Assembly: GCF_900110765.1 (NCBI RefSeq)
Contig: NZ_FOEO01000016.1
Location: 61,568 to 125,567, forward strand
Reading direction: 5' to 3'
DNA: 64,000 nucleotides
Source of the DNA: Pseudomonas sp. NFACC02
GTDB taxonomy: Bacteria > Pseudomonadota > Gammaproteobacteria > Pseudomonadales > Pseudomonadaceae
The notes beneath the pieces were generated by a model. That model made no database searches. It saw nothing but the letters and a program-made list of their open reading frames with translations, and was not told the origin of the DNA. The translations under genes were made by a program, and so were the position numbers. This document shows, piece by piece, positions 31,299 to 39,998 of the stretch; position 1 is the stretch's first letter, and each line of letters starts with the position of its first letter.

Positions 31299-32696
31299 AT
31301 GAACGATATTTCCGCTCCCGAGCAATACGACCTGCAGACCGCTGCCCTGAAGGTGCCGCCGCATTCCATCGAGGCCGAACAGGCCGTGCTCGGTGGTCTG
31401 ATGCTGGACAACAACGCCTGGGAACGCGTGCTGGATCAGGTTTCGGACGGTGATTTCTATCGTCATGACCATCGTCTGATTTTCCGCGCCATCGCCAAGC
31501 TGGCTGATCAGAACCTGCCCATTGACGTGGTCACCCTGTCCGAGCAACTGGACAAGGAAGGTCAGACCTCTCAGGTGGGCGGCCTGGGCTATTTGTCGGA
31601 GCTGGCGAAAAACATCCCGTCGGTCGCCAACATCAAGGCGTACGCCCAGATCGTGCGTCAGCGCGCGACTCTGCGGCAGTTGATCGGCATCAGTAACGAA
31701 ATCGCCGACAGCGCGTTCAATCCTGAAGGGCGAACCGCCGAAGAGATTCTCGACGAAGCCGAACGGCAAATCTTCCAGATCGCGGAAGCGCGGCCGAAAA
31801 CCGGTGGGCCGGTGGGCGTCAACGACCTGCTGACCAAGGCCATCGACCGCATCGACACGCTGTTCAATCTCGGCGAGGGGATCACCGGTCTGTCCACCGG
31901 TTATACCGACCTGGATGAAAAAACCAGCGGCCTGCAACCCGCTGACCTGATCATCGTCGCAGGTCGTCCCTCGATGGGTAAGACCACCTTTGCGATGAAC
32001 CTGGTGGAGAACGCGGTCCTGCGCAGCGAAAAGGCGGTGTTGGTGTTCTCGCTGGAGATGCCAGGGGAATCGCTGATCATGCGTATGTTGTCGTCGCTCG
32101 GCCGTATCGACCAGACCAAGGTCCGCTCCGGTCAACTGGACGATGATGACTGGCCGCGTCTGACCTCGGCGGTGAACCTGCTCAACGACCGCAAGCTGTT
32201 CATTGATGACACGGCCGGCATCAGTCCTTCGGAAATGCGCGCGCGTACCCGCCGTTTGGTACGTGAGCACGGCGAGATCGGCCTGATCATGATCGACTAC
32301 CTGCAGTTGATGCAGATTCCGGGGTCTAGCGGTGACAACCGGACCAACGAAATTTCCGAGATTTCCCGATCCCTGAAAGCGCTGGCCAAGGAATTCAACT
32401 GCCCTGTGGTCGCGTTGTCGCAGCTCAACCGCTCCCTGGAACAGCGCCCCAACAAACGTCCGGTCAACTCCGACTTGCGGGAATCCGGAGCGATCGAGCA
32501 GGACGCCGACGTCATCATGTTTGTGTACCGGGACGAGGTGTATCACCCGGAAACCGAGCACAAGGGCATCGCCGAAATCATCATCGGCAAGCAGCGTAAC
32601 GGCCCGATCGGTTTTGTTCGTCTGGCGTTTATCGGTAAGTACACCCGCTTCGAGAACCTCGCGCCGGGCAGTTATAACTTCGATGACGACGAATAG
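31299..32696 (+). CDS. dnaB: Replicative DNA helicase DnaB
   Basis: The 465-residue hexameric 5'-3' helicase drives the replication fork. It has an N-terminal DnaG-binding domain (about 20-125; PPHSIEAEQAVLGGLMLDN), a linker helix, and a RecA-like C-terminal motor with Walker A GRPSMGKTTFAMNL, Walker B LIMIDYLQLM and the arginine-finger region SDLRESGAIEQDAD. There is no sign of an intein, which some bacterial dnaB genes carry. Start ATG 31299 (MNDISAPEQYD) matches the family; the frame opens 54 nt upstream. Confidence 0.98.
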   Translation: MNDISAPEQYDLQTAALKVPPHSIEAEQAVLGGLMLDNNAWERVLDQVSDGDFYRHDHRLIFRAIAKLADQNLPIDVVTLSEQLDKEGQTSQVGGLGYLSELAKNIPSVANIKAYAQIVRQRATLRQLIGISNEIADSAFNPEGRTAEEILDEAERQIFQIAEARPKTGGPVGVNDLLTKAIDRIDTLFNLGEGITGLSTGYTDLDEKTSGLQPADLIIVAGRPSMGKTTFAMNLVENAVLRSEKAVLVFSLEMPGESLIMRMLSSLGRIDQTKVRSGQLDDDDWPRLTSAVNLLNDRKLFIDDTAGISPSEMRARTRRLVREHGEIGLIMIDYLQLMQIPGSSGDNRTNEISEISRSLKALAKEFNCPVVALSQLNRSLEQRPNKRPVNSDLRESGAIEQDADVIMFVYRDEVYHPETEHKGIAEIIIGKQRNGPIGFVRLAFIGKYTRFENLAPGSYNFDDDE

Positions 32697-32699
32697 CAG

Positions 32700-32733
32700 G
32701 CTGACTCACGCGCCCGTGTCAGCGTGGGTCAGC
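32700..32733. terminator. Hairpin between convergent dnaB and alginate-lyase-like gene
   Basis: GCTGACTCACGC-gcccgtgtca-GCGTGGGTCAGC, 11 of 12 bp paired. It overlaps the last codons of the minus-strand gene. There is no T-run on either side, so it is more a transcript-end or shield structure than a classical terminator. Confidence 0.45.
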
Positions 32734-33896
32734 GTTTCCCAGAGGTAATGAAAGTAGCCTTTGGCCGGACGCCGCTGGAGCAGCCAGCGCCGGGTTTCGG
32801 GCAGTTCAAAGCTCCTCCGGTTAACGTAATGGTTGTAGGCCACCTCGAACGTTCCGTTCAGGTCTCCAATCAGCTTGCCGCCGCATAGCCAGCCAGGCGT
32901 GGTGGCCTGATTCCTGGCGGCGGCATGAAACTCCATGCCGTCGCGCAATCGCTTCGATTGTTCACCGTACAAATCCAGCCCCTGCAAATACGCCGTTTCC
33001 GCGACATTGATGAACGCTGCCAAGCCGTAAGCGGTGTGCTCAAGGTCGCGACAGGTTTCCTGTGCATGGCCGTCGACAAATGTCTTTTGGCCTTCCCAGT
33101 ACGCAATCAGCTGCTCATCGGTCTTGGCGCAATCAGGCGGTATCACAGGCAGCGGGCCATCGGCCTCTTGATATACGAACGCCGGTAAACGCTTGCGCCA
33201 CTGTGAAATGGCCTTGTCAAAAAGTGCGCGGTCATCCAGAAACACTGCGATATTGAGCTGCGCTTCAATGCCGCTGGCCTGCCAGTTGCCGTAATGACAG
33301 ACTCCAATGCGCGGCGCTTCACCGCGCTGTATGTCCGGCAGGTACTGGGTGCGCAGCATGAGGGAAAATTGCTCGATATCGCTTGCAGCCCAAACCTCGC
33401 CACGATGGCGAATGATTTCCGCGGCGCGAGTCCACAGCTGTGCAGACCAAGACGCCTGCAAGGGCGCGTTGGAGTTGCGATGCCCGTCCTTCATGGTCGA
33501 GGCCCAGGCGTTCATAATGGTGATGGCGTTCTCGGCATAGCGCTGATCACCGCTGTAAGACCATGCCAAGGCTTGGGTGTAAGCCGCCTGTGCGTCGCGC
33601 ACCTCGTCCTTGCAGCCTTTGTCGGGGTTCGAAAACGGCCCGCACTCGACGGTCGTCCACGGCGTGGGTCGATAGTCACGTGCTGCAAGCGGGTCGCTCA
33701 TCATGGCGTTGTAGGCTTGGTGCCAGGGCGAGCGTTGTTCTCTGACCGCTTCCCTGACGAAGTCCAGCCGGTCGCTGTCCAGCAATATGCCCGGATGTTT
33801 GAACGTCGTTATTGCGGCGTCTGAGGCTTCTGTTCCCAGTGTCACGGCTCCCAAGGCGATCAAGGCCAGGGTGCGGACCGGTGTGGCTTTACTCAT
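32706..33896 (-). CDS. Secreted alginate-lyase-like (PL5/PF05426 type) protein
   Basis: A 396-residue predicted periplasmic or exported protein with signal peptide MSKATPVRTLALIALGAVTLGTEASDA. The rest has the alpha/alpha-barrel pattern of the Alginate_lyase family: HPGILLDSDRLDFVREAV at the start, repeated Trp-rich helices, CHYGNWQASGIEAQLNIAVFLDD, and RDLEHTAYGLAAFINVAETAYLQG. Family members cleave uronic-acid polysaccharides by beta-elimination. There are no alginate biosynthesis genes nearby, so it need not be AlgL; the substrate could be another acidic glycan. In P. aeruginosa this place after dnaB holds alr. The TccC-like gene is 128 bp upstream on the same strand. Confidence 0.75.
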   Translation of the reverse strand: MSKATPVRTLALIALGAVTLGTEASDAAITTFKHPGILLDSDRLDFVREAVREQRSPWHQAYNAMMSDPLAARDYRPTPWTTVECGPFSNPDKGCKDEVRDAQAAYTQALAWSYSGDQRYAENAITIMNAWASTMKDGHRNSNAPLQASWSAQLWTRAAEIIRHRGEVWAASDIEQFSLMLRTQYLPDIQRGEAPRIGVCHYGNWQASGIEAQLNIAVFLDDRALFDKAISQWRKRLPAFVYQEADGPLPVIPPDCAKTDEQLIAYWEGQKTFVDGHAQETCRDLEHTAYGLAAFINVAETAYLQGLDLYGEQSKRLRDGMEFHAAARNQATTPGWLCGGKLIGDLNGTFEVAYNHYVNRRSFELPETRRWLLQRRPAKGYFHYLWETLTHADTGA

Positions 33897-34023
33897 GAGC
33901 TGTACTCTTCTTGTTTACGACATGATTTCGCGTGTCGTCGCCAAGCTGTCAGGCAACGTCACTTTGGCGGTTAATCGCAGAAAACATGAACGGTCAAGAA
34001 AAGCGTTAGGTCCGACGTCTCGA

Positions 34024-36858
34024 TCAGTGGGTGTCTACAATGGAGTGTGGCGCAAAGCCATTTTCTTTCCGCTTGAGCAACAAACGCCAGGCGCCGCGTC
34101 CGGTCTGGCCTCCGAGACCGGGTAAATCCACGGAATATGTATTTTTGGTCACTTTATGTAGATTGCCTCTACCTCGCTCGACATTCTCGATGGCGGCCCG
34201 AACGGCACCCCGCAGGCCTTCATACTTTGGTTCCTGTTTGAGAAAGTCGGAGGTATTGAAATAGGCTTCCACATCTTCCTCGGAAACGCGCTGGAGGGGT
34301 ATTTTGCCCGCCAGCGCACTCATGTTCTGAACAGAGGGTTCGTCCGATTTCGCAGGAGCGGCACTTGCCCGGTGTTTTTTATTTCTTTTTACGGGTGAGC
34401 TTCCCGTTGAGGGGGCCCAAAGTGATTCATTTGTCCGAAACGCCGTCAGCGTCCCAGGGGCGCGAGGGGATGCGTGACTCTGGGGTAAAAGTGTGGCCCT
34501 TTTAAAGTCGAAGTGCGGCGTGTTACGGGCGAATTGACTGGTTAAAAAGCCATGAAGAGATTTATGTTGGTTGAAAAAGGACAGTTGTTTAGCACTGCTT
34601 AAGACAAACACTGAAGGCTGTTGTGTCGCCTCATCTTCGTGCAGTACAAGTTGTGAGTTCTTGTAATGGTTTACCACGAACTCATCAAGGCTTAGAAATT
34701 CATCCAGCTGAATGTCGTATTTCAGTTTGAGTTTTCTGTAGAGGTCTAGCCGGGGGTCTTGGCGAAGGGAATATGCCCTTTGTATTTCATGAAGAGCATA
34801 AATTAGAACGCCTATACCCATCGCTATACCCAAGAAAAGAAATATATCGTAAACGCCGAATTCCATGCTGTGTCCGCCCTGCACATCGACTCTGTTCACC
34901 GGGTTGTTATTGACCATCTGATACAGGTTGGACCCATCAGCCATCCCCAGGGGATCCGGGTTTATCCAACGAGCTAGCCAAGGGGCGTAATACCGTAATC
35001 CATAGTAATAAAGCCCGCCACCGTCTCTCTCTTTGCCTGAGTAGCGAACGGTTTTGTAGGACGCTTCGACGACTGATCGCGTAGCCCACCAGGCGGTCAC
35101 TCCAAACGGATAGTAGCCTTCATAACTGATCAGTCGGGCTTCGTTATCCAGTTCCAGCGTGCATGATCCCAAATGGTCGTCCACGCTGTAACGCAGTTGA
35201 TCATTGAGGATCTGTTCGGGTTTGCCGCAGACCCAATGCATGCAGCGCACCAAGTTGCGTCCTGCCTGGACGGTGATGACTTCCAGATGTTCGCCGTTGG
35301 CGGTATCCATTCTTATTTCCAGACCAGGCAAGTAGCGTACTTCACGGGTATGCACGATTGACTTTGCGGATGACATTGCAATTTTGCGCAACCGTTGTCC
35401 GTCGCTGTCGTAAAAATAGGATTCGCTGTCGTTATTCCCATCGTTGCGAGTCAGCACGTCCATTTGAGTCAGTTGATTCAGGCCGTCCCATTGAAGTGAT
35501 TGCTGTGTCAGTTTTTGAAGGTTGCCGCAGGCATCGAACAGGTTATCAGCGTCGGGCGGGGCGCTGTCGTCCTCCCATGCCAGCGCTCGATTACTGAACG
35601 GTGAGATCCACATTCTACGGGTGTATGCCTGCTGGCCTTCATGCCTGAGCTCAAGCATGTTTCCTGCTTCATCATATCGATAGTGCTGCGTGTAATTCAG
35701 AAGCTGGCTCGTGTCGGTGAGCAACGAGATGGGGGTAGGCAGCCCCGGTTGAATCGCTGCAGTTGACGACTCACGCCCCGTCGCTTTGACCAGTTGATAC
35801 AAGCTGTCGTGTTCATAGCTGTTGAGTGCCTGGATTTGCTGATTTTTGAAGTGGCGAGCTGGCTGAGCCTGATCCAGGACATTCACGATGTTCCCTGCGG
35901 GGTCGTAACCATAAACAAGGTGCTGTAAAGGCGTGGTTGCGGATCTGCAGGTGATCAACTCCTGCAAACGGCAATCGATCATGGAGAAACGTGCGTGGCT
36001 GGTGACGTTGTTGCCTGCTGTCTGGGACTCAAGGTTTCCAAATGCGTCGTACGAGAGGCTGTGTAGCAGAACCCGCGGTGTTGATGTCGAGGCCAGCGTC
36101 AACTCGACCCGCGACAACAGTCCGGCGGTATCGTAGGCGAAAGAACGTCGATTTCCGCTTGCGTCCGTTTGTGCGAGGAGGTCGCCCGTTGGGCCCATTG
36201 AATCTGTATTTTTCGAGCCTTCATCAGGCCCCAGCAGGGCATCGCGTTGCTCGGTGTCATCGGGCCAATCAGGCAGTTCCAGGCTCTTCAGGAAACGTCG
36301 TCGCTGTTGTTTTGGTACCCCTAGAATATTACAGGCATCAATGAAGTGGCTGCCTGCCCCATCATCGCAGCGGTGAAGCACACCGCAGAGATTAAGCGCT
36401 GAAGCTGCCTCGGAGGGGGCGATGTAAGAGAGCCGTTCGCAGGCTCGAACCTGACGGTCAGCCATTTGCTCATAAGCCGCTGAGGGCCGAAGCAGCGAAT
36501 CATATTCCAGCCTGCGATAGGTTCCCCGAGCATCCCAGGTGTCCAGGTCATTGCCTGCACTGCCGGAGAGACGTGCTTTCCAGCCCGCGTCCACGCTGCT
36601 CTGAAACAGTAACGCTGAGGACAGGCTGAAGACATTGGTGATATTGGCTGGCGCCGACGGATCGCCCTGAAAAGCGGTAAAAAGGCGTGGGTCACGACGC
36701 GTAGCCAAATGCCCTGCGACATCGAAGGTCTGGCTTTCTATTCTCGCCTCCACCTGTTCACCGATTATCGCCCGATGAAAATTTACATTCCGTACGGTAA
36801 GGCCACGGCAATCGGTCACTTTCAGGGAGGGGGTATGGGTATGAACGGAGGTTGGCAT
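34024..36858 (-). CDS. Lone TccC-like Rhs-repeat toxin protein
   Basis: A 944-residue Rhs protein of the Tc toxin C-subunit (TccC) type. The N-terminus (VTDCRGLTVRNVNFHR ... DPRLFTAF) follows the TccC opening. YD/Rhs repeats fill about 200-600. The core motif SGKERDGGGLYYYGLRYYAPW is near 605-625 and DPLGMADGSNLYQMVNNNP near 635-655, the region of the self-cleaving aspartyl protease in known TccC proteins. After about 660 the variable C-terminus begins: a hydrophobic stretch (EFGVYDIFLFLGIAMGIGVLIYALHEI), a basic linker (KRNKKHR), then a compact terminal domain ending WRLLLKRKENGFAPHSIVDTH that I cannot assign. The 34.0-34.9 kb part is visibly lower in GC. No TcA, TcB or immunity gene is near. 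Start ATG 36858, behind AGGGGA, is preferred to 36894. Confidence 0.82.
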   Translation of the reverse strand: MPTSVHTHTPSLKVTDCRGLTVRNVNFHRAIIGEQVEARIESQTFDVAGHLATRRDPRLFTAFQGDPSAPANITNVFSLSSALLFQSSVDAGWKARLSGSAGNDLDTWDARGTYRRLEYDSLLRPSAAYEQMADRQVRACERLSYIAPSEAASALNLCGVLHRCDDGAGSHFIDACNILGVPKQQRRRFLKSLELPDWPDDTEQRDALLGPDEGSKNTDSMGPTGDLLAQTDASGNRRSFAYDTAGLLSRVELTLASTSTPRVLLHSLSYDAFGNLESQTAGNNVTSHARFSMIDCRLQELITCRSATTPLQHLVYGYDPAGNIVNVLDQAQPARHFKNQQIQALNSYEHDSLYQLVKATGRESSTAAIQPGLPTPISLLTDTSQLLNYTQHYRYDEAGNMLELRHEGQQAYTRRMWISPFSNRALAWEDDSAPPDADNLFDACGNLQKLTQQSLQWDGLNQLTQMDVLTRNDGNNDSESYFYDSDGQRLRKIAMSSAKSIVHTREVRYLPGLEIRMDTANGEHLEVITVQAGRNLVRCMHWVCGKPEQILNDQLRYSVDDHLGSCTLELDNEARLISYEGYYPFGVTAWWATRSVVEASYKTVRYSGKERDGGGLYYYGLRYYAPWLARWINPDPLGMADGSNLYQMVNNNPVNRVDVQGGHSMEFGVYDIFLFLGIAMGIGVLIYALHEIQRAYSLRQDPRLDLYRKLKLKYDIQLDEFLSLDEFVVNHYKNSQLVLHEDEATQQPSVFVLSSAKQLSFFNQHKSLHGFLTSQFARNTPHFDFKRATLLPQSHASPRAPGTLTAFRTNESLWAPSTGSSPVKRNKKHRASAAPAKSDEPSVQNMSALAGKIPLQRVSEEDVEAYFNTSDFLKQEPKYEGLRGAVRAAIENVERGRGNLHKVTKNTYSVDLPGLGGQTGRGAWRLLLKRKENGFAPHSIVDTH

Positions 36859-37056
36859 GTCACGTTCCCCTGTCAAGTCATGCCCAACGTACACCTGTCT
36901 TCTAACGTTCGAAACTGTCAGAACTGACAGTAACGGCGGGCCGGTTCCTGCAAAGTGACTCGGCTAAAAACCGACTGGCGTAGTCGGACTTGATCAAAAT
37001 TTGTGCTATCCTCCGCGCCCGCGATTTTTCCAACGTGCAAACACGTAGGTCCTGAC

Positions 37057-39366
37057 ATGCAAGCAGCCAAGCCGTTATTTGACTATCCGAAGTACTGGGC
37101 CGAATGTTTCGGGCCGGCGCCTTTCCTGCCGATGAGCCGGGAAGAAATGGATCAGCTTGGCTGGGATTCCTGCGACATCATCATCGTGACCGGTGATGCC
37201 TACGTCGATCATCCGTCGTTTGGCATGGCGATCATTGGCCGGCTGCTGGAGTCGCAGGGCTTCCGCGTCGGGATCATTGCCCAGCCAGACTGGAGATCCA
37301 AAGACGACTTCATGAAGCTCGGTGAGCCGAATCTGTTTTTTGGCGTCGCGGCCGGCAACATGGATTCGATGATCAACCGCTACACTGCGGACAAGAAAAT
37401 CCGCTCCGACGACGCGTATACGCCCGGCGGCATGGCGGGCAAGCGGCCGGATCGCGCGAGCCTGGTTTATAGCCAGCGCTGCAAGGAAGCCTACAAGAAC
37501 GTGCCGATCGTGCTGGGTGGTATCGAAGCCTCGCTGCGCCGGATCGCGCACTACGATTACTGGCAGGACAAGGTTCGCAATTCGATTCTGATCGACGCCA
37601 GCGCCGATATCCTGCTGTACGGAAACGCCGAGCGGGCCATCGTCGAGGTCGCCAATCGGCTGTCCTGCGGTGAGAAGATCGAAAGCATCACTGATGTGCG
37701 CGGCACTGCGTTCATTCGTCGTGACACGCCGGAAGGCTGGTACGAGGTCGACTCCACGCGCATTGACCGTCCGGGCAAGATCGACAAGATCATCAACCCG
37801 TATGTGAACACTCAAGACACTCAGGCCTGCGCCATCGAGCAGGAAAAGGGTGAGGTTGAGGACCCAAATGAAGCCAAGGTCGTGCAGATTCTCGCCAGCC
37901 CGCGCATGACCCGCGACAAAACCGTGATTCGCCTGCCGTCCATGGAAAAGGTGCGCAACGACCCTGTGCTGTATGCCCACGCCAACCGCGTGCTGCACCT
38001 GGAAACCAACCCCGGCAACGCCCGCGCGCTGGTCCAGAAGCATGGTGAAGTCGATGTCTGGTTCAACCCGCCGCCGATTCCGATGACCACTGAGGAGATG
38101 GACTACGTGTTCGGCATGCCGTACGCGCGCGTCCCGCATCCGGTGTACGGCAAGGAGAAGATTCCGGCTTACGACATGATTCGTTTCTCGGTGAACATCA
38201 TGCGTGGCTGCTTCGGCGGCTGCACCTTCTGCTCGATCACCGAACATGAAGGCCGGATCATCCAGAACCGTTCGCACGATTCGATCATCCGTGAAATCGA
38301 AGAAATCCGTGACAAGGTTCCGGGCTTCACTGGCGTCATTTCCGATCTCGGCGGCCCGACCGCAAACATGTACCGCATTGCCTGCAAGAGTCCGGAAATC
38401 GAGTCCGCGTGCCGTAAGCCGTCTTGTGTATTCCCCGGCATCTGCCCGAACCTGAATACCGATCACTCGGCGTTGATTCAGCTGTATCGCAGCGCGCGCG
38501 AACTGCCAGGAGTGAAGAAAATCCTGATCGCTTCCGGCCTGCGTTACGACCTCGCGGTGGAGTCACCGGAGTACGTGAAAGAGCTGGTGACGCACCATGT
38601 CGGTGGTTACCTGAAGATCGCCCCGGAACACACCGAGGAAGGTCCGCTCAACCAAATGATGAAGCCGGGCATTGGCAGCTATGACAAGTTCAAGCGCATG
38701 TTCGAGAAGTACTCGAAAGAGGCCGGTAAAGAGCAGTACCTGATCCCTTACTTCATCGCCGCTCATCCCGGCACCACCGATGAAGACATGATGAACCTGG
38801 CGCTGTGGCTCAAGGGCAACGGCTTCCGGGCCGATCAGGTGCAGGCGTTCTATCCGTCACCGATGGCCAGCGCGACTGCCATGTACCACTCCGGCAAAAA
38901 CCCGCTGCGCAAGGTCACGTACAAGAGCGACTCGGTGACCATCGTCAAGAGCGAAGAGCAGCGCCGTCTGCACAAGGCCTTCCTGCGCTATCACGACCCG
39001 AAAGGCTGGCCGATGCTGCGTGAGGCCTTGGAGCGCATGGGCCGTGCCGACCTGATCGGTCCGGGTAAACACCAGTTGATTCCGCTGCATCAACCGGAAA
39101 CCGACAGTTACCAGAGCGCGCGTCGCAAGAATTCGACGCCGGCTGGCAGCCACAAGGTGGCCAAAACCACCAAGATCCTGACCCAGCACACAGGGCTGCC
39201 GCCACGCGCTACCGACGGCAGCAAACCGTGGGACAAACGCGAAGAGGCCAAGGCCGCCGCAGCGGCTCGCAACAAACAGGCCGCGAAGGAACGTGCCGAT
39301 GCGGCCAAGGGCGGTAAAGGTGGCAAGAGCAAGAAGCCGTCACGTCAGCCGGTGTTTCCGCGCTAA
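37057..39366 (+). CDS. ygiQ: YgiQ family radical SAM protein
   Basis: A 769-residue radical SAM protein with the YgiQ architecture: an N-terminal domain (about 1-340; [21 protein letters not shown]), the radical SAM core with Cys385, Cys389 and Cys392 in [16 protein letters not shown] for the [4Fe-4S] cluster, and a long Lys/Ala-rich basic tail (about 690-769). The reaction is unknown for this family. The gene begins at [14 protein letters not shown] (37057); the frame opens 54 nt upstream without a good ribosome site. A strong terminator follows 14 nt after the stop. Single-gene transcript by context. Confidence 0.92.
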   Translation: MQAAKPLFDYPKYWAECFGPAPFLPMSREEMDQLGWDSCDIIIVTGDAYVDHPSFGMAIIGRLLESQGFRVGIIAQPDWRSKDDFMKLGEPNLFFGVAAGNMDSMINRYTADKKIRSDDAYTPGGMAGKRPDRASLVYSQRCKEAYKNVPIVLGGIEASLRRIAHYDYWQDKVRNSILIDASADILLYGNAERAIVEVANRLSCGEKIESITDVRGTAFIRRDTPEGWYEVDSTRIDRPGKIDKIINPYVNTQDTQACAIEQEKGEVEDPNEAKVVQILASPRMTRDKTVIRLPSMEKVRNDPVLYAHANRVLHLETNPGNARALVQKHGEVDVWFNPPPIPMTTEEMDYVFGMPYARVPHPVYGKEKIPAYDMIRFSVNIMRGCFGGCTFCSITEHEGRIIQNRSHDSIIREIEEIRDKVPGFTGVISDLGGPTANMYRIACKSPEIESACRKPSCVFPGICPNLNTDHSALIQLYRSARELPGVKKILIASGLRYDLAVESPEYVKELVTHHVGGYLKIAPEHTEEGPLNQMMKPGIGSYDKFKRMFEKYSKEAGKEQYLIPYFIAAHPGTTDEDMMNLALWLKGNGFRADQVQAFYPSPMASATAMYHSGKNPLRKVTYKSDSVTIVKSEEQRRLHKAFLRYHDPKGWPMLREALERMGRADLIGPGKHQLIPLHQPETDSYQSARRKNSTPAGSHKVAKTTKILTQHTGLPPRATDGSKPWDKREEAKAAAAARNKQAAKERADAAKGGKGGKSKKPSRQPVFPR

Positions 39367-39379
39367 GTGACGCGGTCAT

Positions 39380-39411
39380 AAAAACGCCAGCTACCAAGCT
39401 GGCGTTTTTTT
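39380..39411 (+). terminator. Rho-independent terminator of ygiQ
   Basis: AAAAACGCCAGCT-acca-AGCTGGCGTTTTTTT, a long perfect stem with T7; bidirectional in form. Confidence 0.95.
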
Positions 39412-39856
39412 GCGCGACGGCCCGGTGGGCCTGACTTTCCGTTCGCCCCACGGCCTGAAATTCAGGAAAGTTCCTACACTCAACGAGCCGCGGTCCGACT
39501 TCGAAATCTCAACTTGCTCCGTATTGTCTTCGGCCTAATCACGCCGAGGTGCAAAGAAGTGAGTTTGACTGTGATCAGGAACGATTATTCCTGTGCGATG
39601 AACGCGGCACGTTTACGGATCGAGCGAGCGGCTCAGTTGAATCGATTGTTCAGCCCGCCTGCGCGTCCGGAACCTGTATGGGCGCCGGCCTGGTTTATTG
39701 CCACGGTTTTCTCCATGCGTTGAACCGAGTGCTGTAGCCAAGCGATGGACGCACGCCGAAATCGATGTCTGGAGGCCTCCAGATGTGCCTGTTTCGGCGG
39801 GTCACTGCGCCTTGAAAGCGGTAAATAACCCCGCCCGCCTCATTTCCGTGCGACCC
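39412..39856. other. Long leader region without a recognisable gene
   Basis: About 440 bp between the ygiQ terminator and the control region of the next operon. Short open frames exist (for example 39514-39723 and 39549-39737 on the plus strand) but none has a ribosome site plus a recognisable protein. No inverted repeat stands out except the one at 39858-39882. Confidence 0.35.
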
Positions 39857-39893
39857 TTGCACCAGCCGCCGAAGCTGGCGCAATTTTGGTGCT
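39857..39893 (+). promoter_or_regulatory. NtrC-like activator site upstream of ATP-grasp/transglutaminase operon
   Basis: GGCGCAATTTTGGTGCT (39877-39893) aligns with the enteric NtrC site TGCACCAACATGGTGCT: the right half is perfect, the left half keeps GC-C, 11 of 17 overall. A perfect left half (TTGCACCA, 39857-39864) lies 20 bp upstream. The centre is about 62 bp upstream of the sigma-54 GG element, a usual enhancer distance. Predicted by pattern only. Confidence 0.45.
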
Positions 39894-39945
39894 GTGCTTA
39901 GCTGAGCGAGCACCTTCAACGCCGAAGGCGCTGGACTTGCCTGGA

Positions 39946-39961
39946 TGGCATAAGTCTTGCG
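39946..39961 (+). promoter_or_regulatory. Sigma-54 (-24/-12) promoter
   Basis: TGGCATAAGTCTTGCG: GG and GC are exactly 10 nt apart and TGGCA...TTGC matches the consensus TGGCAC-N5-TTGC at nine of ten fixed positions. It ends 37 nt before the GTG start of the first gene of the operon. Confidence 0.65.
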
Positions 39962-39998
39962 CGGTTCCGCTACCGTCCAGGCTCGCAGGAGGCACGCC

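Noticed and set aside
39514..39737. Two overlapping short frames after ygiQ
   Set aside because: No ribosome site, no recognisable protein pattern, and each would overlap the other in a different frame.
39877..39893. Second sigma-54 promoter (GGCGCAATTTTGGTGC)
   Set aside because: The GG and GC are 12 nt apart, not 10, so it cannot be a -24/-12 element; it fits an activator half-site palindrome better.
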